Source of the DNA: Albimonas marina
Lineage (GTDB): Bacteria; Pseudomonadota; Alphaproteobacteria; Rhodobacterales; Rhodobacteraceae
Length of the DNA stretch: 64,000 nt
Direction of reading: 5' to 3'
Assembly (NCBI RefSeq): GCF_029223255.1
Contig: NZ_JARHUC010000010.1
Span: 1 to 64,000 of the forward strand
The notes under the pieces were generated by a model that saw nothing but the letters and a program-made list of their open reading frames with translations, made no database searches and was not told the origin of the DNA. Of this stretch, positions 40,330 to 48,866 are shown piece by piece; position 1 is the first letter of the stretch; each line of letters begins with the position of its first letter. A program made the position numbers and the translations under genes.

Positions 40330-40768
40330 AGTGGCGAGACAAGATCGACTGCCGAGCAACTACCGTCCGTACGACCGGCTCATTTTCTGCAGCAATGTGC
40401 TCGACGGCGGCGGCTATCTATTAGATGTTTCAGGCGAGAGCCCAATTCTCATTGGGCGAGGCCATCCCCCATTAGTGTGGATATCTACCCCATCAGGCGG
40501 CAAGCTGCGTGAAATAGTTTCAGCGTCAAAGTCACTTGAGAAATCAGTGTCTGTTGTAAGCATGTTTGGCGGCACGCAGGTTGTTTTCTCCGGAACGATC
40601 ATCTTATCAGTGCGAGAGACTGGAGCGAATACAGCTGAAATCGATAAGGTCGACCTCCGACCATTTGGACTGAACGTGCATGGAAATTCCGAAGGTCTGA
40701 AAATTGGTGGAATCAACCTTGTTGGGAACCACTTCTCTAAGGTGAGCTCAATGTTCACGATCGGCTAG
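40322..40768 (+). CDS. Beta-rich partner protein, cargo unit 2
   Basis: A 148-residue protein from the GTG at 40322, overlapping the membrane-protein gene. It is nearly all beta: LLDVSGESPILIGRGHPPLV, then FSGTIILSVRETGA, ending with VDLRPFGLNVHGNSEGLKIG and INLVGNHFSKVSSMFTIG. I have the impression of having seen this C-terminal pattern in unannotated small bacterial proteins that accompany a short membrane protein, but cannot name a family. It lies just inside the attachment site, a hot spot for cargo genes such as defence or exclusion functions. Confidence 0.65.
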   Translation: MSKVARQDRLPSNYRPYDRLIFCSNVLDGGGYLLDVSGESPILIGRGHPPLVWISTPSGGKLREIVSASKSLEKSVSVVSMFGGTQVVFSGTIILSVRETGANTAEIDKVDLRPFGLNVHGNSEGLKIGGINLVGNHFSKVSSMFTIG

Positions 40769-40776
40769 AATTTCTA

Positions 40777-40869
40777 CAGTGACTTAGTGTTTTATGCTCT
40801 GGATACCCGCCTTGACCATCCGACTCGGACGCCGTCGGACGCTCGGACAACCATCCCGCTAAGTGATTG
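40777..40869. promoter_or_regulatory. Candidate integrase arm-type sites, right
   Basis: CAGTGACTTAG at 40777-40787 matches the left copy at 939-949 exactly. At 40859-40869 the inverted form CTAAGTGATTG matches the reverse complement at 9 of 11 positions. The region between also has repeated CGGACG words around 40829-40846. In the circular phage these would sit on one side of the core and the 939 copy on the other. Function inferred from layout. Confidence 0.5.
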
Positions 40870-40873
40870 ATTT

Positions 40874-40922
40874 TGGTGAGCCGTGCAGGATTCGAACCTG
40901 CGACCCGCTGATTAAAAGTCAG
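40874..40922. repeat. attR core
   Basis: The 49 bases are identical to 872-920 and form the 3' part of the intact tRNA-Lys gene. On the right they run into the tRNA 5' half, on the left into phage DNA. Recombination between this copy and the left one would excise a circle of about 40.0 kb and leave the tRNA gene functional. Confidence 0.95.
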
Positions 40923-40949
40923 CTGCTCTACCAACTGAGCTAACGGCCC
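40874..40949 (-). tRNA. tRNA-Lys (UUU)
   Basis: A 76-base tRNA on the minus strand with a seven-pair acceptor stem (one G-U pair), a D-loop AGCTCAGTTGGTAGAGC, an anticodon TTT (positions 34-36, 40916-40914) flanked by CT and TAA, a T-loop GGTTCGAATCC and an encoded CCA end at 40876-40874. It is the phage integration target; its 3' 49 bases come from the phage but restore the gene exactly. Confidence 0.96.
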
Positions 40950-41152
40950 GACCGGGGGTCCTGATAGGGGGCCGGGCGGCGGGGGTCAAGCGTTCGCGAC
41001 GCGTCCGCGACGTCGAGGCCGCGCAGCGAGCGCCGCCGCGCCGGGCCGCGGTCCGCGCGGGGCTTGGAGAGCGGGGCGGCGGACGCTAAGACAGCCATAC
41101 AAAACAACAACCGCGCGGCGACCGGCCGCCGGACCATTCGGGGAGGAACGCG

Positions 41153-41899
41153 ATGCCGGACTTCGACGGCAAGGTGGCGCTGGTCACCGGAGCAGGCTCG
41201 GGCATCGGGCGCGCCACGGCGGTGCAGCTCGCGCGCGAGGGGGCGCGGGTCGTCGTCTCGGACGTGGTCAGCCAGCTCGCCCAGGCCACCCATGACGAGA
41301 TCCGCGACGCGGGCGGCGAGGCCGAGGTCGCCGTCGCCGACGTCGCCTCGGCCGACGATCACGCCCGCGCGGTCGAGGCCGCCGTCGCCCGCTGGGGGGC
41401 GCTGAACCTCGCGGTGAACAACGCCGGCGTCGCCGGCGTGCGCGCCCCGGTGCACGAGCAGACCGTCGAGGACTGGGAGCGGATCATCGCCATCAACCTC
41501 ACCGGCGTGTTCCTGGGCATGCGCGCCCAGATCCCGCAGATGCTGAAGGCCGGCGGCGGGGCGATCGTGAACATCGCCTCGATCCTGGGCTCGGTGGGAC
41601 GGGCGAACGCGGTGGGCTACGTCGCCGCGAAGCACGCGGTGGTGGGCATGACGCGGGCGGCGGCGATGGACTACGCCGAGCAGGGCATCCGCATCAACGC
41701 GGTCGGCCCCGGCTACATCCGCACGCCGCTGGTCGAGAACGCGGTCGCCGACCTCGACCCCATCGTGCAGCTGCACCCGGTCAAGCGGCTCGGCCGGCCG
41801 GAGGAGGTGGGCGAGCTGATCGCCTTCCTGCTCTCCGACCGGGCCAGCTTCATGACCGGCGGCTATCACGTGGTGGACGGCGGCTACACCGCCCAGTGA
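41153..41899 (+). CDS. Short-chain dehydrogenase/reductase
   Basis: A 248-residue classical SDR. The nucleotide-binding TGAGSGIG lies at 12-19, NNAG at 89-92, and the catalytic tetrad is N115, S143, Y156 and K160 (YVAAK). D37 at the end of the second strand (VVSDV) suggests preference for NAD(H) over NADP(H). The VGPGYIRTPL and DRASFMTGGYHVVDGG ends are typical of the 3-oxoacyl-ACP reductase/glucose dehydrogenase-like group; the substrate cannot be told. GGAGG precedes the ATG by 8 bases. It is a host gene beside the tRNA and not linked to a visible pathway. Confidence 0.9.
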   Translation: MPDFDGKVALVTGAGSGIGRATAVQLAREGARVVVSDVVSQLAQATHDEIRDAGGEAEVAVADVASADDHARAVEAAVARWGALNLAVNNAGVAGVRAPVHEQTVEDWERIIAINLTGVFLGMRAQIPQMLKAGGGAIVNIASILGSVGRANAVGYVAAKHAVVGMTRAAAMDYAEQGIRINAVGPGYIRTPLVENAVADLDPIVQLHPVKRLGRPEEVGELIAFLLSDRASFMTGGYHVVDGGYTAQ

Positions 41900-41936
41900 G
41901 GCGCCCGCGCGCCGGTTTCCCCGGCGCGCGGCCCCC

Positions 41937-42347
41937 TCAGGCGCTTCGCCAGAGCACGCCCAGGAACGCCCCCTTCACCCGCGGCAGGAGCGCCAGCGAG
42001 CCGACCAGCACCACCGCGGAGATCGCGGCGACCGAGACCCACATGTTCTCCCACTCCGCGCCCCAGTACATCAGCGGGATGGCGAGGTGGCCGGCGATCA
42101 GGATGGTGACGTAGGCCGGGCCGTCGTCGGCGCGCAGGCCGCGGAAGGACTGTCCGCAGGCGGGGCATTCCTCGCGCACCTTGAGGTAGGCGCGGAACAG
42201 GCCCCCCTGCCCGCAGCGCGGGCAGCGGCCGCGCCAGCCGCGCATCAGCGTCTGGCCCATCGGCGCCTCGGCGGGCACGCGCTCGACGGCGGAGTCGTGC
42301 GGGGATTGCGCGGGGTCGGCTTCGGGGCGGGCGGTCTCGTCGGGCAT
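41937..42347 (-). CDS. DUF983 family membrane protein
   Basis: A 136-residue protein. After a disordered 30-residue N-terminus come two CxxC pairs (RCPRCGQGG and ECPACGQSF), probably binding a metal, and then two membrane segments ([20 protein letters not shown] and [20 protein letters not shown]). This is the DUF983 layout found in alphaproteobacteria, sometimes linked to cytochrome oxidase genes. Here it stands alone, divergent from dapF. Start at 42347 with GGAGAGG upstream. Confidence 0.85.
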   Translation of the reverse strand: MPDETARPEADPAQSPHDSAVERVPAEAPMGQTLMRGWRGRCPRCGQGGLFRAYLKVREECPACGQSFRGLRADDGPAYVTILIAGHLAIPLMYWGAEWENMWVSVAAISAVVLVGSLALLPRVKGAFLGVLWRSA

Positions 42348-42532
42348 GGACGCATCCTCTCCTTCGTTTCGGGCGCATAGGTGACCGCCGCGCCGAGTCG
42401 GCGCAAGCCGGGCGCGACCCCGTGGCAGAGGCGTGGGACGCAGATCCGCCTCCCGCCGGGCGCAGGGCGCGGGGCCGGCCCGAGCGGCGCGCGGGGCTGG
42501 CGCGGCGGGGCGCGCGCGCGTATATGCGCGCC

Positions 42533-43390
42533 ATGGCCAAGGATGCACCCTCCGCCGCCCTGCGCTTCCGCAAGATGCACGGGCTGGGCAACGATTTCGT
42601 GGTGATCGACGCGCGCGGGGGCGGCACCCGGGTGACGCCGGCGCTCGCCCGCGCGCTGGGCGACCGTCACCGCGGCGTGGGCTTCGACCAGCTGGCCGAG
42701 ATCGTGGACCCGGCCGAGCTGGGCGACGCGCAGGCGGACGCGGGCCTGATCTTCTGGAATTCCGACGGCTCGACCGCCGGCGCCTGCGGCAACGCCACCC
42801 GCTGCGTCTCCTCGCTGCTGCTGGCCGAGACGGGGCGCGGCATGGCGCAGATCCGCACCCAGGCCGGGCGGCTCTCGGGCCGGCGGCGCGACGACGGGCT
42901 GATCGAGGTGAACATGGGCCCGCCGGCGCTGGACTGGGCCGAGATCCCGCTGGCCGAGGCGGTGGACACGCTCGCCCTGCCCCTGCCCGGCGCGCCGGCG
43001 GCGGTGTCGATGGGCAACCCCCATTGCGTCTTCGTGGTCGACGACGCCGAGGCGGTGGACCTCGCCCTCCGCGGCCCGCAGATCGAGACCCACCCCCTGT
43101 TCCCCCAGCGCACCAACGTCGAGTTCATCTCGCTGCTCGCCCCCGACCGCCTGCGGCTGCGGGTGTGGGAGCGGGGCGCGGGCGTCACGCTCGCCTGCGG
43201 CTCGGGCGCCTGCGCGGCGGTGGTCGCGGCCGCCCGGCGGGGCGTGACCGGGCGCCGGGCCGAGGTCGTGCTCGACGGCGGCGTGCTGGAGATCGACTGG
43301 CGCGACGAGGGCGTGGTGATGGCCGGCCCAGTCGCCTCGGTCTTCGAGGCCGAGCTTTCGCCTTCCTTCCTCGCGGCGCTGGAGGCGTGA
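42533..43390 (+). CDS. dapF: Diaminopimelate epimerase
   Basis: A 285-residue enzyme that interconverts LL- and meso-diaminopimelate for lysine and peptidoglycan synthesis, in the cytoplasm. The paired active-site cysteines are C85 (ACGNATR) and C222 (LACGSGACA). The N-terminal [13 protein letters not shown] and [12 protein letters not shown] are also diagnostic. An ATG three codons earlier (42524) is possible. The gene ends 4 bases before mtaB, so the two are co-transcribed. Being next to a tRNA-Lys gene is coincidental. Confidence 0.95.
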   Translation: MAKDAPSAALRFRKMHGLGNDFVVIDARGGGTRVTPALARALGDRHRGVGFDQLAEIVDPAELGDAQADAGLIFWNSDGSTAGACGNATRCVSSLLLAETGRGMAQIRTQAGRLSGRRRDDGLIEVNMGPPALDWAEIPLAEAVDTLALPLPGAPAAVSMGNPHCVFVVDDAEAVDLALRGPQIETHPLFPQRTNVEFISLLAPDRLRLRVWERGAGVTLACGSGACAAVVAAARRGVTGRRAEVVLDGGVLEIDWRDEGVVMAGPVASVFEAELSPSFLAALEA

Positions 43391-43394
43391 GCCC

Positions 43395-44696
43395 ATGGCC
43401 CAGGACCGACCCGCCCCCCCGGTCTTCGAGACCTTCGGCTGCCGCCTGAACGCCTACGAGACCGAGGCGATGAAGGCGCTCGCCGCCGAGCAGGGCCTGG
43501 GCGACGCGGTGGTGGTGAACACCTGCGCCGTGACCGCCGAGGCCGTGCGCCAGGCCCGCCAGCGCATCCGCAAGCTGCGGCGCGAGAACCCGGGCGCCCG
43601 CCTGATCGTCACCGGCTGCGCCGCCCAGACCGAGCCCGAAACCTTCGCCAGCATGCCGGAGGTCGACCTCGTGCTGGGCAACGCCGAGAAGATGCAGGCT
43701 CCCGCCTGGGCCCGCCTGAAGGCCGAGGAGAAGCTGGGCTCCAACGGCGGCCCCGACCTGATCGGCGACACCGAGAAGATCCGCGTCGACGATATCATGT
43801 CGGCGACCGAGACCGCCGGCCACCTGATCGACGGCTTCGGCACCCGCGCCCGCGCCTACGTGCAGGTGCAGAACGGCTGCGACCATCGCTGCACCTTCTG
43901 CATCATCCCCTACGGCCGCGGAAACTCCCGCTCCGTGCCCGCAGGCGTGGTGGTCGAGCAGATCCGCCGGCTGGTCGCGCAGGGCTACAACGAGGTGGTG
44001 CTGACCGGCGTCGACCTCACCTCCTGGGGCGCCGACCTGCCGGGCAAGCCGCCGCTGGGCGACCTGGTGCAGCGGATCCTGCGGCTGGTCCCGGACCTGC
44101 CGCGGCTGCGCATCTCCTCGATCGACTCGGTCGAGGCGGACCCGGCGCTGGTCGACGCGGTGGGCTCGGACGCGCGGCTGATGCCCCACCTGCACCTGTC
44201 GCTGCAGGCGGGCGACGACATGATCCTCAAGCGGATGAAGCGCCGCCACCTGCGCGACGACGCGATCCGCTTCTGCGAGGACATCCGCAAGGCCCGGCCC
44301 GACATCGTCTTCGGCGCCGACCTGATCGCCGGCTTCCCCACGGAGACGGAGGAGATGTTCCTCAACTCCCTGAAGCTGGTCGAGGAGTGCGGCCTGACCT
44401 GGCTGCACGTCTTCCCCTACAGCCCCCGCAAGGGCACGCCGGCCGCCCGCATGCCCCAGGTCGCCAAGTCCGTGGGCAAGGCGCGCGCCGCGCGCCTGCG
44501 CGCCGTGGGCGAGGCCGCGCGCGACGCCTGGCTCGACGGCCGCGTCGGCGCGACCGAGCGCCTGGTGATGGAGACCGAGACCCGCGGCCGCTCCGAAGGC
44601 TTCGCCGAGGTGATCCTCCCCCGCCCCGCCGCGCCCGGCGAGCTGCTCGAGGTCCGCGTCGCCGCCCGCGACGGCGAGCGCCTGATCGCCGCCTGA
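43395..44696 (+). CDS. mtaB: tRNA t6A37 methylthiotransferase
   Basis: A 433-residue radical-SAM enzyme that converts t6A to ms2t6A at position 37 of ANN-decoding tRNAs. The UPF0004 domain has its three cluster cysteines at C16, C44 and C75. The radical-SAM triad is CDHRCTFC at 162-169. The GDTEKIRVDDI linker and C-terminal TRAM-like domain (about 370-430) are present. The GCRLN/NTCAVT form and length fit MtaB rather than MiaB. tRNA-Lys(UUU) is among the natural substrates. It follows dapF by 4 bases. Confidence 0.93.
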   Translation: MAQDRPAPPVFETFGCRLNAYETEAMKALAAEQGLGDAVVVNTCAVTAEAVRQARQRIRKLRRENPGARLIVTGCAAQTEPETFASMPEVDLVLGNAEKMQAPAWARLKAEEKLGSNGGPDLIGDTEKIRVDDIMSATETAGHLIDGFGTRARAYVQVQNGCDHRCTFCIIPYGRGNSRSVPAGVVVEQIRRLVAQGYNEVVLTGVDLTSWGADLPGKPPLGDLVQRILRLVPDLPRLRISSIDSVEADPALVDAVGSDARLMPHLHLSLQAGDDMILKRMKRRHLRDDAIRFCEDIRKARPDIVFGADLIAGFPTETEEMFLNSLKLVEECGLTWLHVFPYSPRKGTPAARMPQVAKSVGKARAARLRAVGEAARDAWLDGRVGATERLVMETETRGRSEGFAEVILPRPAAPGELLEVRVAARDGERLIAA

Positions 44697-45052
44697 GGCG
44701 GACCTGCGCCCAGGGGGCGCAGGCGCAGGCCCGGAGGCGCCCTGCGGGCGGGCTTGGGCGCGCCGCAGACGCTGCCTTCGGCCTTCCCCCGCAGGCGCCG
44801 GTCGCCGCCGGAGACCGTCCGAGAGGACCTCGGACCCGCCGCCGCGCCTGACGCCCGGCGGCGATCTTTGCCTCCATCCGCTGCTGATAATCGGCCTCTC
44901 GCCTGCCTTCCCCGCCTCTCACAGCGCCCTCGCGAAACCCTCCGCGCAGGCCGCTCCGGACGCGCGCGACCGTCACCTGATCGCGCTCCACGGTTGAACC
45001 CGCCCGATTCCCGACGAAGTATCCCGGGAGTCCCCAGACAGGAGCAGTCGCC
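44697..45052. other. Intergenic region after mtaB
   Basis: This 356-base gap has no gene that I can support; open frames in it have no ribosome-binding site or domain. It begins with a hairpin (listed separately) that probably ends the dapF-mtaB transcript. The last 100 bases presumably hold the promoter of the following membrane-protein gene, but no clear -35/-10 pair is seen. Confidence 0.4.
44704..44722 (+). terminator. Hairpin after mtaB
   Basis: CTGCGCCC and GGGCGCAG form an 8-bp perfect stem with a 3-base loop, 8 bases after the mtaB stop. It is followed by GCGCAGG and not by T residues, so it may act as a weak or factor-dependent terminator or simply protect the mRNA end. Confidence 0.4.
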
Positions 45053-45619
45053 ATGACCCCGCAGACCCAGGTTCCCTTTCCCATGCCGGACGTGCTGGTG
45101 CGCAACTGGAAGTGGCTGGTCGGGATCGGCCTTCTGCTGATCGTGATGGGCGTCTTCGCGATCCTCGCGCCGTTCCTGGCCTCAGTCGCGATCAACGCCT
45201 GGATCGGGGTGGCCTTCCTGCTCGCCGGCATCGCCCAGGTGGCGCAGAGCTTCGGCAAGGGCGGCTGGCGCGAGGCGATCGGCCACCTGCTGATCGGCGC
45301 CGTCTACATCATCGGCGCCCTGCTGGTGATCTTCGATCCGCTGGCCGGGCTGATGGCCTTCTCGCTGGTGATCGTGCTGATGCTCGCCATCTCCGGCGCG
45401 GTGCGCATCGTCGAGGGGCTGCGCATGCGCCCCGCCCAGGGCTGGGGCTGGATGACGGCCGCGGGCGTCGCCGCGGTGATCATGGCGCTGGTGATCTACG
45501 CCTCCTTCCCCGGCTCGGCCCTGTGGCTGCTGGGGCTGCTGGCGGGCATCGCCTTCGTCTCCGACGGCTCGGCGCTGCTGGCGCTCGGCCTCGCCGCGCG
45601 CAAGGCCGAGAAGGCCTGA
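45053..45619 (+). CDS. DUF308/HdeD-type membrane protein
   Basis: A 188-residue protein with six membrane segments in three pairs, such as WKWLVGIGLLLIVMGVFAIL, INAWIGVAFLLAGIAQVAQS and GHLLIGAVYIIGALLVIF. The repeated 'GI..ll.G.....p......' pattern is that of DUF308, the family of HdeD, which in enteric bacteria is linked to acid resistance. The role here is unknown. Its start follows GGAG by 12 bases. Confidence 0.85.
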   Translation: MTPQTQVPFPMPDVLVRNWKWLVGIGLLLIVMGVFAILAPFLASVAINAWIGVAFLLAGIAQVAQSFGKGGWREAIGHLLIGAVYIIGALLVIFDPLAGLMAFSLVIVLMLAISGAVRIVEGLRMRPAQGWGWMTAAGVAAVIMALVIYASFPGSALWLLGLLAGIAFVSDGSALLALGLAARKAEKA

Positions 45620-45631
45620 GGCGGCCGCCCC

Positions 45632-46603
45632 TCACCCCGCCGCGCGGAACTCCACCCACAACGGAAAGTGGTCCGAGATCCGCGCGGCGAGCGAGCGGGA
45701 GGGCATCGGCGGGTCCGCGTAGACATGCGGCCGGAAGTCGAAGCCGCCGGCCGAGAGCAGCTCCATCGTCAGCCCGCGCGCGCCGTCGCCCGACTCGAAC
45801 CAGGCCACCTGGTCGTAGAAGCTGGGTTTCTGGAAAATCGTGCGGGGGACGGCGTGCAGCGCCTCCGGCGCCCGCAGCCCGCGGGAGACGAAGGCCTCGT
45901 AGAGCGGGTCGCCCATCCGGTCGATGTTGAAGTCGCCCAGCACCAGCAGGTCCTGGTGCCAGCGGTTGGTGGTCTCGGCCCAGTCGGCCATCCAGCGGGC
46001 GAAGGCGTCGATCTCGCGCCGCCGCTCCTCCAGCGCCACGGGCCCGTCGTCGCCGTAGAAGACATGGCAGACCGCGAGGATGAAGGTCTGCGCCCCGGCC
46101 TGGAAGCTGACCGCGTAGGGCGCCCGCGCGAAGGCCCGCAGCGGGCTGTCCTCCAGCCCCTCGAGCGGGATCGTCAGCTCCCCGGCGAGGCCCGAGAGCC
46201 GGGCGCGCGCGTGGTCGAACAGGAACCCCATCCGCTCGTCGTTCCCCCGGTCTCCCCGGTTCACGTCGGTCGCGAGGAACCCCCACTCCGGCCCCAGCGT
46301 CTTCATCAGCGTGCGCAGCGCGCGCAGGTCGCCCTTGATCTCCTGCACCGCGATCACGTCGAACCGCGAGACGATCTCGGCGATCGCGTGCAGGCCGCGC
46401 CAGTTGCGCACGGGGCTGCCTCCCGTCTCCTCCCAGCCGTCCGACAGCGAGGCGAACTGGCAGATGTTCCAGGTGGCCAGCAGCAGGTTGCGGTCGATGT
46501 CGCGCTTGGGCGGGATCTGCGCGTCCAGCGCCGCGCGCAGGGCGGCCGCCTCGGCCTGGACCTGCGCGGGCGCGGTGCGGATGTCGGGCAGCGGCGCGGA
46601 CAT
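45632..46603 (-). CDS. Endonuclease/exonuclease/phosphatase family protein
   Basis: A 323-residue protein with the fold's metal and catalytic motifs in order: LATWNICQFA, DVIAVQEIKGDLRAL (metal-binding glutamate), ILAVCHVFYG, LVLGDFNIDR (catalytic DxN), and RISDHFPLWVEF (SDH-P box). The best match is the DNase I-like subfamily without a signal peptide. The substrate (DNA, phosphoinositide or other) cannot be told. The start at 46603 has GGAGG 6 bases upstream; an upstream in-frame ATG would add 17 residues of low-complexity sequence. It is convergent with the DUF308 gene. Confidence 0.85.
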   Translation of the reverse strand: MSAPLPDIRTAPAQVQAEAAALRAALDAQIPPKRDIDRNLLLATWNICQFASLSDGWEETGGSPVRNWRGLHAIAEIVSRFDVIAVQEIKGDLRALRTLMKTLGPEWGFLATDVNRGDRGNDERMGFLFDHARARLSGLAGELTIPLEGLEDSPLRAFARAPYAVSFQAGAQTFILAVCHVFYGDDGPVALEERRREIDAFARWMADWAETTNRWHQDLLVLGDFNIDRMGDPLYEAFVSRGLRAPEALHAVPRTIFQKPSFYDQVAWFESGDGARGLTMELLSAGGFDFRPHVYADPPMPSRSLAARISDHFPLWVEFRAAG

Positions 46604-46939
46604 GGGGCCTCCGGACGAAGGGACGCGGGACGGGCGCGAGGCGCGGGACGCCACGTCATGCTAGCGCCTCCGGCGGGCCGCGTCGCCGGTTCCCTGCGCC
46701 CCGCAGCCCCGCCCCCTTGCCCCGCCCGGCCCGCGTCGGGCGCCGCGTGCGGAGCCACAGACGCCCGCCCCGGGCGCGACGCCTCGCCCGCCGCCGCGGG
46801 CGCGCGGGCGGCCCCGGGCGGGCGCGTCGCGCGGCGGCTCCGGCGGCTCGCCCCGACGCCGGGCCTTTTCTCGCCTGCCCCTACGCGCTATGCCGACCGG
46901 GTTCGGACCTCCGCCGCGCGGCAGCTCATCGGATCTTCC
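46604..46939. other. Divergent promoter region before ftsY
   Basis: This 336-base, extremely GC-rich gap separates two divergently read genes. It must contain their promoters, but no sigma-70-like pair can be recognised. A single AT-richer spot lies just before the ftsY start. There are no repeats, RNA genes or strong T-tailed hairpins. Confidence 0.4.
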
Positions 46940-48418
46940 ATGTCGTTCTTCAACAAGCTCAAGTCCCGCCTCTTCAAGTCCTCGGACCGGATCGGGCAGG
47001 GCCTCGACGAGCTGATGGCCGAGGGCGAGCCCGAGGAGATCCCCGCGCCCCCGGCCGAGACGCCGGCGCCGCGCCCCTCCGAGCGCCCCGCGCCGCCGCC
47101 GCCCGAGGCGCCCGCCCCTGCGCCCGAGACCCCCGCCGCGCCCCCGCCCGAGGCGCCGACCCGGCCCGCGCCCGAGACCCCGACCAGGACCCCCCCGCCC
47201 GCGCCGGAGGTCCCCGAGCCCCCGCGCGAGGTTCCCACCCCCGCCCCCGAGGCGCCCCCGGCCCCGCCGCGCGAGACCCCCGCGCCGCCCCCGGCCGAGA
47301 TGCCGCCCGCGCCCCGCCCCGAAGCGCCCGCCGAGACCCCGCGCGAGGCCGCCCGCCCCGACGCGCCCCGGACCCCGGCGCCGCAGTCGCCTGCGCCCCA
47401 CTCTCCCGCACCGCAGTCTCCCGCAGCGCAGTCGCCGGCGCCCCAAGCGCCCGCCGCCGAGCCCCGCCGCGGCTTCTTCGCCCGCCTGCGCGGCGGCGGC
47501 GAGGCGCCTGCGCCCGCCGCCCCCGCCGCGGCGCCGGCCGTGGCTCCCGCCCCCGCCGCCTCCCCCGCGCCGCTGATCGAGAAGCGCCGCGTGCTCGACG
47601 ACGCGCTGCTGGAGAACCTCGAGGAGCTGCTGATCGCGGCCGACCTGGGCGTCGACGCCTCGCTGCGCATCTCCGCCAACCTCGCCGAGGGACGCTACGG
47701 CCGGAAGGTCGGCGCCTCCGAGATCAAGCGCCTGCTCGCGGCCGAGGTCGCGCGGGTGCTCGACCCCGTCGCGCGGCCCCTGCCCCTGACCGGGCAGAAG
47801 CCGCAGGTGGTGCTGGTGGTGGGCGTAAACGGCTCGGGCAAGACCACGACCATCGGCAAGCTCGCCTCCCAGCTCCGCGCCGCGGGCAAGAAGGTGGTGA
47901 TCGCCGCCGGCGACACCTTCCGCGCCGCCGCGGTCGAGCAGCTCCAGGTCTGGGGCGAGCGCGCGGGGGTGCCGGTGCTGACCGCCCCCCAGGGCTCGGA
48001 CCCCGCCAGCCTCGCCTTCGACGCGATGACCAAGGCCCAGGCCGAGGGCGCGGACCTGCTGATGATCGACACCGCGGGCCGCTTGCAGAACCGCGCCGAC
48101 CTGATGGCCGAGCTCGAGAAGATCGTGCGCGTGATCCGCAAGAAGGACCCGACCGCCCCCCACAACACCCTGCTGGTGCTGGACGCGACGGTCGGCCAGA
48201 ACGCGCTGAGCCAGGTGGAGCTGTTCCAGAAGGCCGCCGACGTCTCGGGCCTGGTGATGACCAAGCTCGACGGCACCGCCAAGGGCGGCGTGCTGGTGGC
48301 GCTGGCCGACCGCTTCGGCCTGCCGATCCACGCGATCGGCGTGGGCGAGAGCATCGAGGACCTCGCCCCCTTCGACCCCGACGAGTTCGCCCGCGCCCTC
48401 ACCGGAGCCGACGCGTGA
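46940..48418 (+). CDS. ftsY: Signal recognition particle receptor FtsY
   Basis: A 492-residue GTPase that docks ribosome-SRP complexes to the membrane. It begins with MSFFNKLKSRLFKSSDRIG, an amphipathic membrane-binding helix. A long Pro/Ala/Glu region (about 30-185) replaces the usual acidic A-domain, and a second amphipathic RRGFFARLRGG motif lies near 175-185. The NG core runs from about 215: G1 GVNGSGKT near 294-301, DTFRAAAVEQ, G3 DTAGR near 376, and G4 TKLDG near 440. Eubacterial FtsY proteins vary in the A region, but more than 150 residues of nearly pure proline-rich repeat is remarkable. Confidence 0.95.
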   Translation: MSFFNKLKSRLFKSSDRIGQGLDELMAEGEPEEIPAPPAETPAPRPSERPAPPPPEAPAPAPETPAAPPPEAPTRPAPETPTRTPPPAPEVPEPPREVPTPAPEAPPAPPRETPAPPPAEMPPAPRPEAPAETPREAARPDAPRTPAPQSPAPHSPAPQSPAAQSPAPQAPAAEPRRGFFARLRGGGEAPAPAAPAAAPAVAPAPAASPAPLIEKRRVLDDALLENLEELLIAADLGVDASLRISANLAEGRYGRKVGASEIKRLLAAEVARVLDPVARPLPLTGQKPQVVLVVGVNGSGKTTTIGKLASQLRAAGKKVVIAAGDTFRAAAVEQLQVWGERAGVPVLTAPQGSDPASLAFDAMTKAQAEGADLLMIDTAGRLQNRADLMAELEKIVRVIRKKDPTAPHNTLLVLDATVGQNALSQVELFQKAADVSGLVMTKLDGTAKGGVLVALADRFGLPIHAIGVGESIEDLAPFDPDEFARALTGADA

Positions 48419-48866
48419 GCCAAGCCGCAGGCGCGGGCGCGCACTGGGGAAGGAACCGGGAAGCGGCGCACGCCGCGCCTCCGGGATCCCTCCCCGCGCC
48501 CGCCCTGCCCGCGCCCTGCCTGCCCGCCGCCTCCCCGGCGCCGGCCTCTAATTCTCAGGCCCGGATCGCGCCGACCTTCGGGCCGGGCGCCGCCCGCCCC
48601 AGGCGCCACGCCGGTCCGCCGCCGCGGGCGGAGGGCCTGCCGGAGGCGCGCGCGTCGCGCGGCGGCCTCCGCCCTCGGCGCGACGCGCGGAGGGGGGAGA
48701 TCCTGGACCCCTCCGCCCTGCGCCCTCGCGAGGGAGCCGCCGCGCGCCGCGCGTGCATGGGGCTGGCCTCCCGCCCGCGGCGGCGCACCGGCGTCGCGCT
48801 CGGGGTCCCCGGGGCCGGCGTCGCGCACCGCGCGGGCCGCGCGCGTTTCGCGGGCGGGGCCTCCGG
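48419..48866. other. Intergenic region after ftsY
   Basis: This 448-base gap is almost entirely G and C and has no gene that I can support. The open frames in it are by-products of the composition. It contains several GCGC-rich inverted segments without T-runs. No promoter motif is recognisable ahead of the EamA gene. The gap may once have held another host gene, but I see no recognisable remnant. Confidence 0.35.

Larger units (their letters stand above)
872..40922. mobile_element. Temperate podovirus-type prophage in tRNA-Lys
   Basis: A 49-bp perfect direct repeat at 872-920 and 40874-40922 bounds an element of about 40.0 kb. The element has its own tyrosine integrase, CI/Cro-type regulators, primase, helicase-like ATPase, both terminase subunits, T7-type portal, scaffold, capsid, tail tubes, ejection proteins, tail fibre, endolysin and holin. 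The head and tail genes match the T7-like podovirus plan: short non-contractile tail, with no tape measure and no sheath. No phage RNA polymerase gene is seen, so transcription probably depends on the host. Every core module has an open reading frame without visible breaks, so the prophage may be functional. The late genes read leftward and the lysogeny and integration genes read rightward. Confidence 0.93.

Noticed and set aside
872-40922. Gene transfer agent cluster, suggested by the holin family
   Set aside because: Integrase, attachment sites, regulators and replication genes are present, the tail genes are podovirus-type and the capsid/portal do not match the Rhodobacter GTA layout. It is a prophage.
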